From: Azolla caroliniana
Taxonomy: Eukaryota > Polypodiophyta
DNA length: 64,000 nucleotides
Assembly (NCBI GenBank): GCA_043228905.1
Contig: JBHGNT010000011.1
Coordinates: 10,726,001-10,790,000, forward strand
Reading direction: 5' to 3'
Shown: positions 12,016-22,225 of the stretch, piece after piece
How the letters are laid out: every line of letters starts with the position of its first letter
Position numbering within the stretch: position 1 is the first letter of the stretch
Program-made: the position numbers and the translations under genes
The notes under the pieces: model-generated
Databases searched by the model: none
What the model was told of the DNA's origin: nothing
What the model saw: the letters and a program-made list of their open reading frames with translations, nothing else

Positions 12016-12150
12016 TAGTCGCCGGTTCGCCGGATACCGTCGCCGGATGCCGGTGCCACCGCCGGATGCCGGATGCCGCCGCCGGATACCGGTGCCGCAT
12101 GCCGCCACCGGATTGCGGTCGGATGCCGTCGGATCACCGGCTCCATTGCC
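12016..12150. repeat. GCCGGATGCCGG minisatellite in the solo LTR
   Basis: Short imperfect units based on CCGGATGCCG. It follows the tRNA-like module just as the CCGG-rich minisatellite follows the module in the G3 LTR, although the unit differs. Confidence 0.7.
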
Positions 12151-13639
12151 GGTCCGGTTTTGGTTGGCCAAAACCCTTTACGAGTAGCTAGCCACCTCCA
12201 CTCTAAGTTCAAGTTACCTTGAACTCTCTATGCTCCACACATAGACACAAAGATAATATCTTTTGCTCCACCTTATATATGATGAGAGCCGTATTTGTCG
12301 TGCCTATGTGGGATATCTCACAATTTTCTCTTTTCTTTTCACAAACTTTATACCCTCATATCTTGACATTTAGTTGTCCATTTCTCGTGTAATAAAGTGC
12401 ATTCGAAACCTCCATCATTTTGTACTTAGATATTAAAAATGTTATCTTCACAATTATTGTATTACATGATTCATACTCGATTTTGTACGTTTTATGGGAT
12501 TTTCACACTATTGCCGAAAATCTTCACGACAACGGAGCAGGCGGCGAAGGAGCGCGCCATCCGGAAGCAACCGACGGACATGTAGGAGGAAACACCGGCA
12601 CAACCCTTGAAGATCACACTCCGCCGACCGGTGCAGCAAGAAACGGACACCCTGGTGGGAAGAATGAATGTCGGGACTCAGGAGGAGGAAACAGAGGAAG
12701 AACCTACGGAGCACCTCCAGCGGCGGCCGATGATGAGCACCGCAGAATCAGCCGGGAAGCGTGGGACCCATAGAAGGATGGAACGCCTTTACCCCACAAT
12801 GAGAATCCCACGCCAAGGGAGGAACCGGAACCGGTTCGGATGGAACCGGTCTCAGAAGCCCCTGCACAACAGGCAATACCGGCGGGTCAGGAAATGGCAA
12901 GCCCCGAAACACAAGCGCCGGTAAGGTATGTGCCACCTTCCTCAGCCAACCAAGAACAAGCAAAACAAGAGCGGCAAGCCGAAACACAACCAGAACCTGA
13001 ACGACAAAGTGGTCAGCAGGGAGAGCCGGAATTGCAGCTCGACGCAGTTAGGCGGGACCGGCCACTAGCAAGTGAACCCATCAGCCAACCCTCCGTGTAG
13101 ATGCAACAACAGGGCACCGGCAGCCAATGGCTCCGGTGGATAGGAGAGCAGGTTGCCGAAGTGATACTGTATGTAGAGGCGGAAGAACGAGCGCAGATGG
13201 AACGGTTGCTAGTCACAACCGATGAACTAGAGACGGCCCGGTCAAGGATCCGATGCCTTGAACAAGACTTGGATCGGGTCACAGAAGACATGGCCAAAAT
13301 GGCCTTAACCGCAACACAGATCCAAGCACCGGTGACTCCGGTGGATGTACACAATAAAGAAACTCATAGCTCAACTGGACGACGATCGGATGGATGCTCA
13401 AACCCAGTTTGAGAGCTATGAGCGGTCCCGGTTTAGGGAAGAAAAAGCAAGGCAGGCGGCAACGGTCAACCTCAGTGATGAGGAACCGTCACCGGTACAA
13501 GGACCAGGCCGGGGTAAGACAACCAGAGACAACTCCGACAGAGGAAACAACGAAGGAAACGCCGGTGCCAGAGCAACAATCAGAGTCGCAGCAGCCACAG
13601 ATTCCCGTCGAGCCACTGGAGACCCTGGAAGTTATCTCG

Positions 13640-13712
13640 CCGTAACACCCTTTGGTGAAGTGTCTTAAGTGGACACCCTGTGTTAGGCTGTTGTCCGGCC
13701 CTAAGGAATAAC
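13640..13712 (+). repeat. Trace of the G2 3' LTR end
   Basis: This stretch shares ACCCTTTGGTGAAGTGTCT and a GTGTTAGGC...TGTCCGGC block with the 3' end of the G1 LTR. Only the last 70-80 bases are present, directly after the additional ORF, so most of the LTR has been lost. Confidence 0.6.
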
Positions 13713-13719
13713 AAGTATG

Positions 13720-16700
13720 ATTTAATCAAGGCGGTTGCTTTATCGATAAAGAGGGCTAACTCATCGCTCTCGCGAACGAAGAGAGGGCTGAATGTTCATT
13801 CTCGACTCGCACGAGATGAAATCAGCCATGTTCGCAAAGGGCATGAAAGCCGATTCTGACATAGAGTTATGGTACAAGCGGATTGGCCATATCAACCTCC
13901 AAAAGCTCAAGGCAATGCAATCGAAAAGAGTTGTCATCGGGCTCTCGACATTCAAGGAGAAAGAGATTGAAGGCATGTGTGCCTGCTTGCCAATTCGACA
14001 TACAACATCGGCACCCATTTTCGAAGGAGCGGAACGTGAGCAAAGGTGTACTCGACGTAATTCATTCCGATGTATGGGGTCCAGCTTAGATGGCTACATT
14101 CAGCGGATGCTGATACTACGTAGCCTTCATCGACAACTTCTCCAGGCACACCTGGATCTACCCCATGCGGCAAAAGAGCGAAGTGTTCGGACACTTCCAA
14201 AACTTTAAGAATGAAGTTGAGAAAGCCACGGGCCGACATGTACGATGTCTTTGGTCAGATGGAGGCAAGGAGTACTTCTCCGACGAATTTTCGGCTTTTC
14301 TACGGAAAGAAGGAATTCGGCAAGAGTTTTTGTGTCGACATACGCCACAACAAAACGGAGTCGCCGAATGAAAGAATAGACACATCCTCGAAGTAGCATG
14401 GGCCATGATGAACGAAAAGCACCTCCCAAAGTTGTATTGGGTAGAAGCAGCTAACACGACCGTATAGCTCATGAATCAGTCTACGACATCGGGTGTGCAT
14501 GAACTTACTCTGCATGAGAAGTTTTTCAGAAAGAAGCTAGACCTATCACATGTTCGGATATTCGGCTCCATTGCGTATGTGCACATCCCCGACGAGAAGC
14601 GACAAAAGCTCGACCCGAAGTCGGAGAAATGTATCCTCGTAAGATACTCACTAAAGCAAAAGGGGTACAAGTGCTATAACCCCTCAACTCGAAAATCTCG
14701 AGTAAGTCGAGACATCGTTTTCAACGAGTTCGCATCTTGGTACGCACCAGAGACAACTTCGACTCCGATTCTGCTTGACCCGGAATCCACCGAAATAAAG
14801 ATAGAAGCCGAAGATCGTCTCACGCACATGTTCAAAGAAAGCCCGATTACGAGAAGGCTTAGTGGGCCGCAATTTCAGAAAGAAGCCAGACCTATCACAT
14901 GTTCGGATGTTCGGCTCCATTGTGTACGTGCACATCCCCGACGAGAAGCGACAAAAACTCAACCCGAAGTCGGAGAAATGTATCCTCGTAAGATACTCAC
15001 TGAAGCAAAAGGGGTACAAGTGCTATAACCCCTCAACTCGAAAATCTCAAGTAAGTCGAGACGTTGTTTTCACCGAGTTCGCATCTTGGTACGCACCAGA
15101 GACAACTTCAACTCCAATTCTGCTCGACCCGGAATTCGATGAAATAGAGATAGAAGCTGAAGATCGTCTCACGCGCATGTTCAAAGAAAACCCGATTACG
15201 AAAAGGCTAAGTGGGCCACAAGAGCCTCTGAGCAATCAAAGCACATCTCGACTGAGTCCGAAGCTGGACAAAGGGAAGGCGAAAATGCCGGAGTATGAAG
15301 ACGATCACTTTGACGACAATGAATCGACTCACTCCCTCGATAGTGAGTTCAAAGGCCTTGACATCCGAACAAATGGAGTGCAGAAAGCCTTAGTATATGC
15401 AAACGAGAAGCTCCACCGATCCACCAGTGAAAAGAACCCCGTAAGCCGATTCGGCTACAACGATTATATGGCGTACCATTACGCCTTTATGATGAAGGTA
15501 GCGACGGTACGGGAGCCGGAAACGTTTTCCGAAGCCGCGAAGGACCCCACATGGGTTGAAGCGATGAATGAGGAGATACAAGCACTGTCCAAAAACAAGA
15601 CATGGGATCTTGTCCCCCACTCACCGCATAAGAAGGTGATCGGCTACAGATGGATCTACAAGGTGAAGTATAACGCCGATGGCTCCGTAAACCGCTACAA
15701 AGCTCAACTCGTAGCAAAAGGATACGCACAGACGCATGGAGTCGACTACAAAGAGACATTTGCCCAGGTGGCAAAGATGATGACTGGGTGGATCGTGATC
15801 ACACTCGCAGTGACGAAAGGGTGGCACCTCCACCAAATGGATGTCAAGAATGCCTTTCTTCAAGGCGAATTAAAAGATGAGGTGTACATGGTACAACCAC
15901 CCGTCTTTGAATTGCGCATTCATCCGAAAGCCGCATGCCAACTCAAGAAGCCTCTCTACAGCCTCAAGCAAGCACCGTGTGCTTGGCATTCGAAGATTAC
16001 GCAATATCTTCATCAAATCGGCTTTCGAATGTCAACATCTGACAACTCCCTCTACGTACGAAACAACTCTAGAAGCTCGATTATCATCATCCTATACGTG
16101 GATGATCTGGTCATTGGAGGAGAAAGGTTAGTCGACATCAACAAGGTGATTCCTACTCTCCAACAAATTTGAGATGATGGACATGAAGGAACTTCATTAC
16201 GTCCTAGGCATTGAAGTAATACGGATTCCGACCAACATTATGATCTCTCAATGACAATACATTCTCAACTTATTATATAAGTTCGGGATGACAGAGTGCA
16301 AATCTATGTCAACCCCTCTCGATCGAAACCTCAAACTAGATGCTGACTTCGGCACAGACGAGTGCGAGCCGACTCAATATCGACAACTGATCGGGGGCCT
16401 CATCTATCTCACAATCACGCGACCCGACCTCAACTATCCGGTCGGCCTCCTGAGCCAATTCATGCAAACTCCGTGAGATATCCATTTCGATTGCGCTAAG
16501 CGAGTATTACAATACGTGAGCGGCACAATCGATTATGCATCTTGTACGCATCGGCCACACCAATTCAACTCAAAGGGTACACGGATGCCGACTGGGCTGG
16601 CTACAAAGCCGATCGACGATCAACCTTTGGTTTTGTCTTCTCCCTTGTCAGCGGAGCAATTTCGTGGAGTAGCAAGAAGCAACCAACCGTAGCTCTTTCG

Positions 16701-17042
16701 AGTACGGAGGCCGAATACAGGGGCACAACTGTAGTTGCATGTGAAGCCATATGGCTCAAGAGGATTTTGAAGGATCTAGGCGTTTCCATCAAGGATCCGA
16801 CTCCCATTTACTACGACAACATGAGCAATATATATCTGACTCGGAACCCGGTGTTCCACGCACGCACAAAGCATATCGAAGTGCACTACCACTTCATTCG
16901 AGAGCGTGTTCAGGTCGGAGATGTTGATCTTCTACACATCAACACGAATCTTTCGACAACCAACATCTTCACCAAGGCCCTAGGATCCGACAAGCTTCGA
17001 CAATTCATGTTAGACCTTGGATTGACGATCCCTGACTTGCCA
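13720..17042 (+). pseudogene. copia Pol remnant of C1
   Basis: GAG-pre-integrase lies at 13790-14010 (MFILDSHEMKSAMF, LWYKRIGHINL). Decayed integrase follows to about 14530 with frameshifts. The longest intact piece is 14862-16172 (436 residues) and covers the post-integrase region and RT with IILYVDDLVIG near 16089-16122. RNase H runs at 16542-17042 (YTDADWAG, STEAEYRG, HARTKHIEVHYHFIRE). Stops at 14369, 14465, 16253 and 16474 lie in otherwise continuous sequence; several are TGA where CGA would be expected. A frameshift lies near 16158. Non-functional. Confidence 0.85.
14525..15220 (+). repeat. Tandem duplication of about 349 bp in C1
   Basis: The block encoding LSHVRIFGSIAYVHIPDEKR through SPITRRLSGPQ is repeated with an offset of 349 bases (CCTATCACATGTTCGG at 14542 and 14891). 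Since 349 is not a multiple of three, the second copy is read in another frame. The copies differ at several positions, so the duplication is not recent. Confidence 0.85.
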
Positions 17043-17045
17043 AGC

Positions 17046-17058
17046 TTGAGGGGGAGTA
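17046..17058 (+). other. Polypurine tract of C1
   Basis: TTGAGGGGGAGTA immediately precedes the TGTTGGGAGACA start of the 3' LTR, the standard place for plus-strand priming in copia elements. Confidence 0.8.
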
Positions 17059-17795
17059 TGTTGGGAGACAGGTCCCTCCAGATGGGAAGGAAGAAGAACA
17101 GTGCCGACGAACAAACTCGGAGTACCCGGCTACGGAGAGTCGGATGATACAGACCCGGTGTGAACCGGATGAGGAGTACTCGGCTACGGAGAGCCGGATG
17201 GTGCAAGCCCGGTATGAACCGGATGAGGAGTACCCGGCTACGGGAGCCGGATGGTGCAGGCCCGGTATGAACCGGATGAGGAGTACTCGGCTACGGAGAG
17301 CCGGATGGTGCAGGCCCGGTATGAACCGGATGAGGAGTACTCGGCTACGGAGAGCCGGATGGTGCAGGCCCGGTATGAACCGGGGGGAAGAGACATATTC
17401 GTAAATATGTTTCTGAGAGCCCATTGTGGCTATATTTGTAAATAGCCGAAAAGTCATATTAGTATAAATATGACTTAGGGCAAACTAATATGATGAGGTT
17501 GTTATTCTTCCTTGTTGGTGCAAGAAGAAGAACAGAGAGCACGTAATAGTGTACAGAGAGAAAGAGAGAGAAAGAGGTCGTTGCCTCTGTTGTAACCGCC
17601 GCCTGTGGCGAAGAGCGTGAGTCCGAGGTCGTTGCCTCTGAGAACTCACTGTTTTGTACATTCATACATAGTGACAGTTTGCAGCCTGTGGGCTGCCGTG
17701 GTTTTTCCTCCAGTTTGGGGTTTTCCACGTTAACCTCCTGTGTAGTGTGTGTGTATCTTCCTCTCCTTTGTATCGTGTTGTATTTCCCGTTTTTC
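17059..17795 (+). repeat. 3' LTR of C1
   Basis: Starts TGTTGGGAGACAGG after the polypurine tract. It contains a 54-bp minisatellite (17113-17381) and a TATA box, GTATAAATATG, near 17461-17472. The 3' end is not defined because the 5' LTR is absent. Confidence 0.65.
17113..17381 (+). repeat. 54-bp minisatellite in the C1 LTR
   Basis: Five units of 53-54 bases, each with TACTCGGCTACGGAGAGCC and GCCCGGTATGAACC. Unit starts fall at 17167, 17221, 17274 and 17328, with a first degenerate copy before them. Because 54 is a multiple of three the array is open and would encode an 18-residue repeat; I treat that as incidental. Confidence 0.88.
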
Positions 17796-17816
17796 TGTGT
17801 ATGAAAAGAATCTCGG

Positions 17817-18400
17817 TTGCGGCCGAGCATTGCGCATAAGGAACGTTGGGTTCCCATCAGAGTACAAGCGAGAACCGGATATCGTCCAAACTGGGTACGA
17901 GTGGAAGTGGACATTGGAGATCATCTGAACCAGATACCAGCCGAAGTAGACATAAATCAAAAGGAACCAACCCAAGTTGAGCTTGAGGGGGCGTGTTGAG
18001 AATCAAGCTCAACATAGTGCAATGTGTGAACACACCTTTTGAGAATCTATGATAACTCAAACGTCAAGAGTCACACCACTACTCTCTACACATTAACTAT
18101 GTGTCATAGATCATATTCTATGACACATAACTAATGAATTACATATTCCCCATGACTATGAGTCTTCACATTCCCCAAGAGAGAGTGGTTGTTGTAGTTA
18201 GTTAATGAAGAGAGAGGGTGACCATATATAAAGCACCCTCCTCATACTTCATATTAAGTCGGTTGTGACTCTCTTATTCTACTTGTGAATATACATCTTC
18301 TTCTTGAGTACTTCATTGTGTTCTTATGTATCTATCTTGTGTTTTCTCTTCTCTCCAACCATCATCTGCCATTGTTCCCTCCTATTGAGTTCACTCTTCC
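17817..18400 (+). mobile_element. 3' end and LTR of a second copia element, C2
   Basis: A short coding tail ending ELEGAC runs into the polypurine tract TGAGGGGGCG (17984-17993). An LTR follows from 17994, starting TGTTGAGAATCAAGCTCAACA, which is itself an inverted repeat. A TATA box (CATATATAAAGC) is at 18223-18234. Copia genes often end in a similar E-G-x-C tail coded by the polypurine tract. The right boundary is not visible; 18400 is a guess. Confidence 0.6.
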
Positions 18401-18564
18401 ATTACCGCCATTCTACACTCAGTTGCCGCCACTATTTGGGTTTCACCCAATAAGAAGGATTTATGCAGGAAACGTGTTGGAAGGAGTCAATACGAGGAGC
18501 ATCCCATTCATCTTTTTGATGTACCTCAGGTATTTACATTTATCTCAACTTTTGTTTTGATTTT

Positions 18565-19195
18565 TAAACTTAGTTATCTAATTAGCTACCTCAAGCTATG
18601 ATCAAGCTACCTAGTTATTGGTAATAGCTAAATAGCGATTGACAATAGGTAACTTAGCTATTATCAGCTAATTAGCTACCACAATAGCTAATTAGCTATC
18701 TTAGAATATGAGCATAGCTAACTAGCTACTGGTAATAGCTAAATAGCTATTGCCAATACTAAACTTAACTATTGTCAGCTAATTTGCTACCGCAATAGCT
18801 AATTAGCTACCTCAGAAGATGACCATAGCTAACTAGCTAGTTACCAGTAGCTAGTTAGCTATTATTAGCTAACTATAATAGCTAACTAGCTACCGTATTA
18901 GCTCTTGACATAGCTAACCAGCTATTGCGAGTAGCTAATTAGCTACTGCCAGTAGCTAATTAGCTACTGCCAATAGCTAATTAGCTACTCGCAACAACTA
19001 GTTAGCTATGTAAGGTAGCTAATTAGCTACTCTTAATAGCTAATTAACTACTCGCAATAGCTAGTTAACTATGTCAAGAGCTAATTAGCTATTGTCAATA
19101 GCTAGTTAACTACTCTTACTAGCTAATTAGCTACTACGAGAGTATGATCATAGCTAATCAACTACCACACTATATCTAACTAGCTACATCATGGT
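18565..19195. repeat. Palindromic array 1 (AGCTAATTAGCT)
   Basis: About 630 bases of imperfect tandem repeats of AGCTAATTAGCTAC and close variants. AGCTAATTAGCT is its own reverse complement, so every exact unit is a two-fold symmetric site. The array lies directly upstream of the transposase-like exon. Confidence 0.92.
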
Positions 19196-19250
19196 GCATT
19201 TTTGCTACTCATTGGACTCCCTTTTTATTACGCATGTTGATTTATTTATT

Positions 19251-21067
19251 AGGTTCAGGCGAATGCATCCAAATATCAAAGTTCAACTACGAACATTCGA
19301 GTCTCTTAAGCCACACTTTGTGAGACGCTTAAAGGATCGATACACATGTTGTTGCATTTACCATGTATAAATGGGTTTTCTCAAGGACTCTGTTAATCTA
19401 CTACGTCACCATAGCTCCTCCCTAGAGGATGCAGTCTGCATTTGTGAGTGCCCAATTTGTCGATCTAGCTTGCAAGAGCATTGTAAATCATCAGAGCATG
19501 TTATCTCTTCCATGAGTGGTCCTTTAGATTCAGTATTGTGTCCGAGTGAATCTGAGGCTATCTTCCACAGTCATAAATGCGTCATGGGTTTATGTCAAGA
19601 TTGTGGCCCTAGTAGATTTAGGTGGTGTCCAAAAGATTTGAGTAGTGAAATTTTAATCTCTGTCAAGTTATTTGAGTATGTGGACACCAATTTTGAAGGA
19701 AAGGTGTGTAAAAGAAAGGATCTAGTTAGGAAGTTGCTTAAACCAAGGGATTTGGCGTCTCTATTTGTAGTACCTCTAGGAAAGTTCATTAAACACAACT
19801 TCCCTTATTCATGGTAGGCCCATCAATTTAAGACTTGCATATCTAATTTTCCAAATGATGTAGTAGTCTTAATAGTAGATTGCGCAGAGAATTATACTTT
19901 CAAGCAGCAGAACGAAATTCAATCCATGCATTGGTGTTCAGTGCAAGTAACCATTTTTGTGCACATAACATATTTTCGAGTTTCAGGTGATGTTGAGAAA
20001 GTAATTCATTTTTTTATTTCTGATGATAAGAAGCATGATACCTTGTTTGTCGAACACTATTTTAAGTTACATTGACAATGGTTATTAAGTCAACGTTTGG
20101 AGCTTACTCAACATTGGGTCTGGTATGATGGAGTTGCGTCACAATTCAAGGCTAGACGTCCATTTTATTTTGTTGGTAGATATCCTTCTATAACAGGTTT
20201 GGAGATGAGATGGAATTTTTTTGGGTCTGGCCATGGTAAAGGTGAACATGATGGAGCAGGTGCAGTTATAAAGCGGGCACTTACCCATGAACAACTAAAG
20301 GCAGATGGTGTGCATATGAATTGTGCAACACATGTAGTCAAATTTTTAAGAGCTAATATGTCAACGAGTGCAATTGGTGTTTATTCCTCGCAGGTCCGAG
20401 ATATCAAACGTGAATTTTGGGAAGTGAAGATAGATAAAGTAAATAGGGAGAAGACCTGGGAGTGCCAAGGAATCCCCGAATTGCGATCTCTCCATGTTGT
20501 TTGGGGTTATTCTAGGTTGGATGGTCATTGTATTGTAGTTAGAGAACTAACTTGTTTTTGCTTCAATTTTGTGTGGGGAAATTGGAGGTATTGTTTAAAC
20601 AGAGCATATATTCAGAATTGGGAGTACCATACATTGAATGATAAGGACCGAGCGGATGAAGAAACAAAAAACAATGTTGACTTCACATATCAGGGTCGTG
20701 GAGTGATGTCATAAATGTTGGGGAAAATTTCGTTGTAAATGCAGAAGAAGACAATTCAGAGGGTGTTGATTTCTATATATTGAAGTGCAAGGTTTGTAAA
20801 CAATGTGCAACGCAAAATATTGTAGATGCTTGGGGAAATTTTGTATCTGCAAGGACATTCTACATCAAAGTTATTTTTTATGCAAGACTAGATGATTACG
20901 ATTATGTGTATAGGCTTTTAGAAGACAAACCAGTAGCGTACATGTACTCTCATTTGGTCAGGAGCATCAACATTTGGATGTCACAATACAATAGTTGCTC
21001 AGGTTTATACACAGTTAGTGCTAATTTGTATGAATATATTTACAATAGTATGCCATGGAATTTGTAG
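19251..21067 (+). pseudogene. Transposase-like gene with a GHGKG block, decayed
   Basis: The exon probably starts after the AG at 19250. Visible blocks in order: LKPHFVRRLKDRYTCCCIYH (near 19297-19362), a Cys-rich segment with CECPICRSS (19445), VDCAENYTFKQQNEIQSMHW (19876-19935), WYDGVASQFK (20121-20150), and WNFFGSGHGKGEHDGAGAVIK (20212-20274). The C-terminal part is 20700-21067, with DDYDYVYRLLEDKPVAYMYS. Asp in the D-x-AEN and Y-D-G blocks would be the metal ligands of a DDE-type nuclease. Hypothetical proteins with these blocks occur widely in eukaryotic genomes; this is remembered, not searched. Stops at 19365, 19815 and 20073 and a frame change near 20714 make it a pseudogene. Confidence 0.65.
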
Positions 21068-21911
21068 CTACAAGGAGATCATACCTGTTTTCTTGTAAAG
21101 TGGACAAAGTAGTTGTATTGCAAAAGAACAGTTTAATAAAATCATTTGGGAGATTGTCTTCTTTTTTATATACAGTTTTCTTTCAGTTCTTGTTTGTTAA
21201 TAAAATCATTTGGGAGTTTTCTTTTTGATACACAATCTTCTTTCTATTCTTCTTTCTTAATAAAATCATGTCTGTTTAATAAAATTGTGTGTCTTTTTTA
21301 TATGCAGTCTTCTTTGTGTTTTTCTATCTTAAAGAAAAGTTTAATAAAATCATTTGTGAGTCTTCTTTCTGTTCTTGTTTCTTAATAAAATTGGCTTTGT
21401 TAAATGTGTATTGATTGTTAGTATTACTTATTGCAACTTTCGGTTTTGGTCTGTTCAATGTGCATAATGACGATTATACTGTCTAGACTACATTTTGGCA
21501 ATGGTTTTTTTACTCTCATGTGAACCATGTACAAGTTCAAACAGTTTGTCATTCTGAGAACAACCAACATCATGAAATCAGAAATCAATGACCTATTTTA
21601 AAATTACACAGTAGATGATTTACTCAAAACAAGCGATTTAATTCGTCATTGATTAATCTATCATTAAATTACATGTTTATAATACACCATTGGCAATGTC
21701 TACAAAGCACCTATAAATAGCTAAACTCTTGCTGGTCAATGAAACTTCTCTACATATGTGATCTGCATACCGAGCTCGGTATAGTGTCCACAACCATGCA
21801 GTTAGTTGGCAGTCAATGTTTTCACCAAGTAGTTATCAGGCATTTCGTCAGGTACAATGAGACAGCATCTGCGAAGGTTGTAGTAATGCCAGAAATGTTC
21901 TGTATCCACAA
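21068..21911. repeat. AT-rich tail with repeated poly(A) signals
   Basis: 21127-21400 holds imperfect units of about 65-75 bases, each containing AATAAAATCATTTG or AATAAAAT followed by a TTCTTTCT-rich stretch, so several AATAAA signals follow the transposase-like gene. It is probably the shared intergenic 3' region between the two convergent genes. 21400-21911 shows no gene I can support. Confidence 0.65.
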
Positions 21912-22039
21912 TCAACGTATTGTCGGCATTATATTCGGGCCATGTATGCCAAAAAACATAAAGTCTTTTGAATCTTGCAATATCCTGTTATTCACATCTT
22001 TCTCGTGTCCGCTGACCCTTGAAGTGTTGTCGCACTTTG

Positions 22040-22225
22040 GGAAGAATCTTTCTACACACATCTGAACGTGGTTAAATTCACTCCAAATAAACAAATCAAA
22101 GTATTGCAAAACCCACTCTAGAAATTGATTCACGTCCCTCCTTGGTGTCATATATCGCACACTCATCATGACTTTATCAAGCTCCAAGATCAAGGCTCTT
22201 CTTTCGTCTTCTAATGGTTTAGGTT
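22040..22225 (-). pseudogene. FCP1-like phosphatase fragment, catalytic Asp replaced
   Basis: FCP1/HAD phosphatases carry a D-L-D-x-T nucleophile motif followed by a helix like RPG-x-x-FL and then a (V/I)W strand. Here the minus strand reads E-R-R-A-L-I-L-E-L-D-K-V, then TPRRDVNQFLEWVLQYFDLFIW. The first Asp is Glu and the Thr is Val, so it could not work as a phosphatase. A stop lies just upstream near 22242. The match is by motif only and modest. Confidence 0.35.

Larger units (their letters stand above)
11513..12531 (-). repeat. Solo LTR of the DHG family with 4-bp TSD
   Basis: 1,019 bp. The plus strand starts TGTCGTGAAGAT and ends ATCTTCACGACA, a perfect 12-bp inverted end. ACGG flanks both sides (11509-11512 and 12532-12535). 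A minus-strand TATA box CTATAAAAGAGG lies near 11726-11737. The ends and TATA context match the LTRs of G3 and G6. With no internal sequence it is a solo LTR, normally made by LTR-LTR recombination. It splits the G2 additional ORF. Confidence 0.88.
10867..13645 (+). pseudogene. Additional ORF (aORF) of G2, split by a solo LTR
   Basis: An unidentified protein encoded downstream of integrase. The first part (10867-11229) ends at a TGA inside PQN-stop-AGLI. The second (11236-11520) continues in the same frame through IATYEGVKVDWPV and WHAVAQWPTLLVPP. The solo LTR plus one target duplication adds 1,023 bases, a multiple of three, and the frame resumes after 12532. The 3' part is Gln/Glu/Pro-rich, with a probable coiled coil at 13101-13320 (EEERAQMERLL-like heptads) and an acidic end at 13645. 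A TAG near 12581, a TAG at 13098 and at least one frame change are present. Extra 3' ORFs are known in Tat-type plant gypsy elements; I do not know this one's function. Confidence 0.6.
8751..13712 (+). mobile_element. Ty3/gypsy element G2, decayed host of the first nest
   Basis: Plus-strand remnant that begins inside RNase H at the G3 junction. It continues through integrase (to 10447), a spacer, an additional ORF (10867 to about 13645) and a trace of LTR (13640-13712). Its RNase H and integrase residues closely match G1 (for example [12 protein letters not shown]), so the two are one family in opposite orientation. The 5' half should lie left of the window if G3 was a simple insertion. C1 truncates it on the right. 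Confidence 0.78.
13713..17795 (+). mobile_element. Ty1/copia element C1, 5' truncated
   Basis: Plus-strand copia remnant with GAG-pre-integrase, integrase, RT, RNase H, a polypurine tract and a 3' LTR. Gag, protease and the 5' LTR are missing. It is joined at about 13715 to the LTR trace of G2. Copia order is clear because integrase precedes RT. The LTR 3' edge near 17795 is an estimate. Confidence 0.8.

Noticed and set aside
17144-17445. Plus-strand ORFs with an 18-residue repeat
   Set aside because: Lies in LTR U3 and arises because the 54-bp repeat is a multiple of three; kept only as a repeat.
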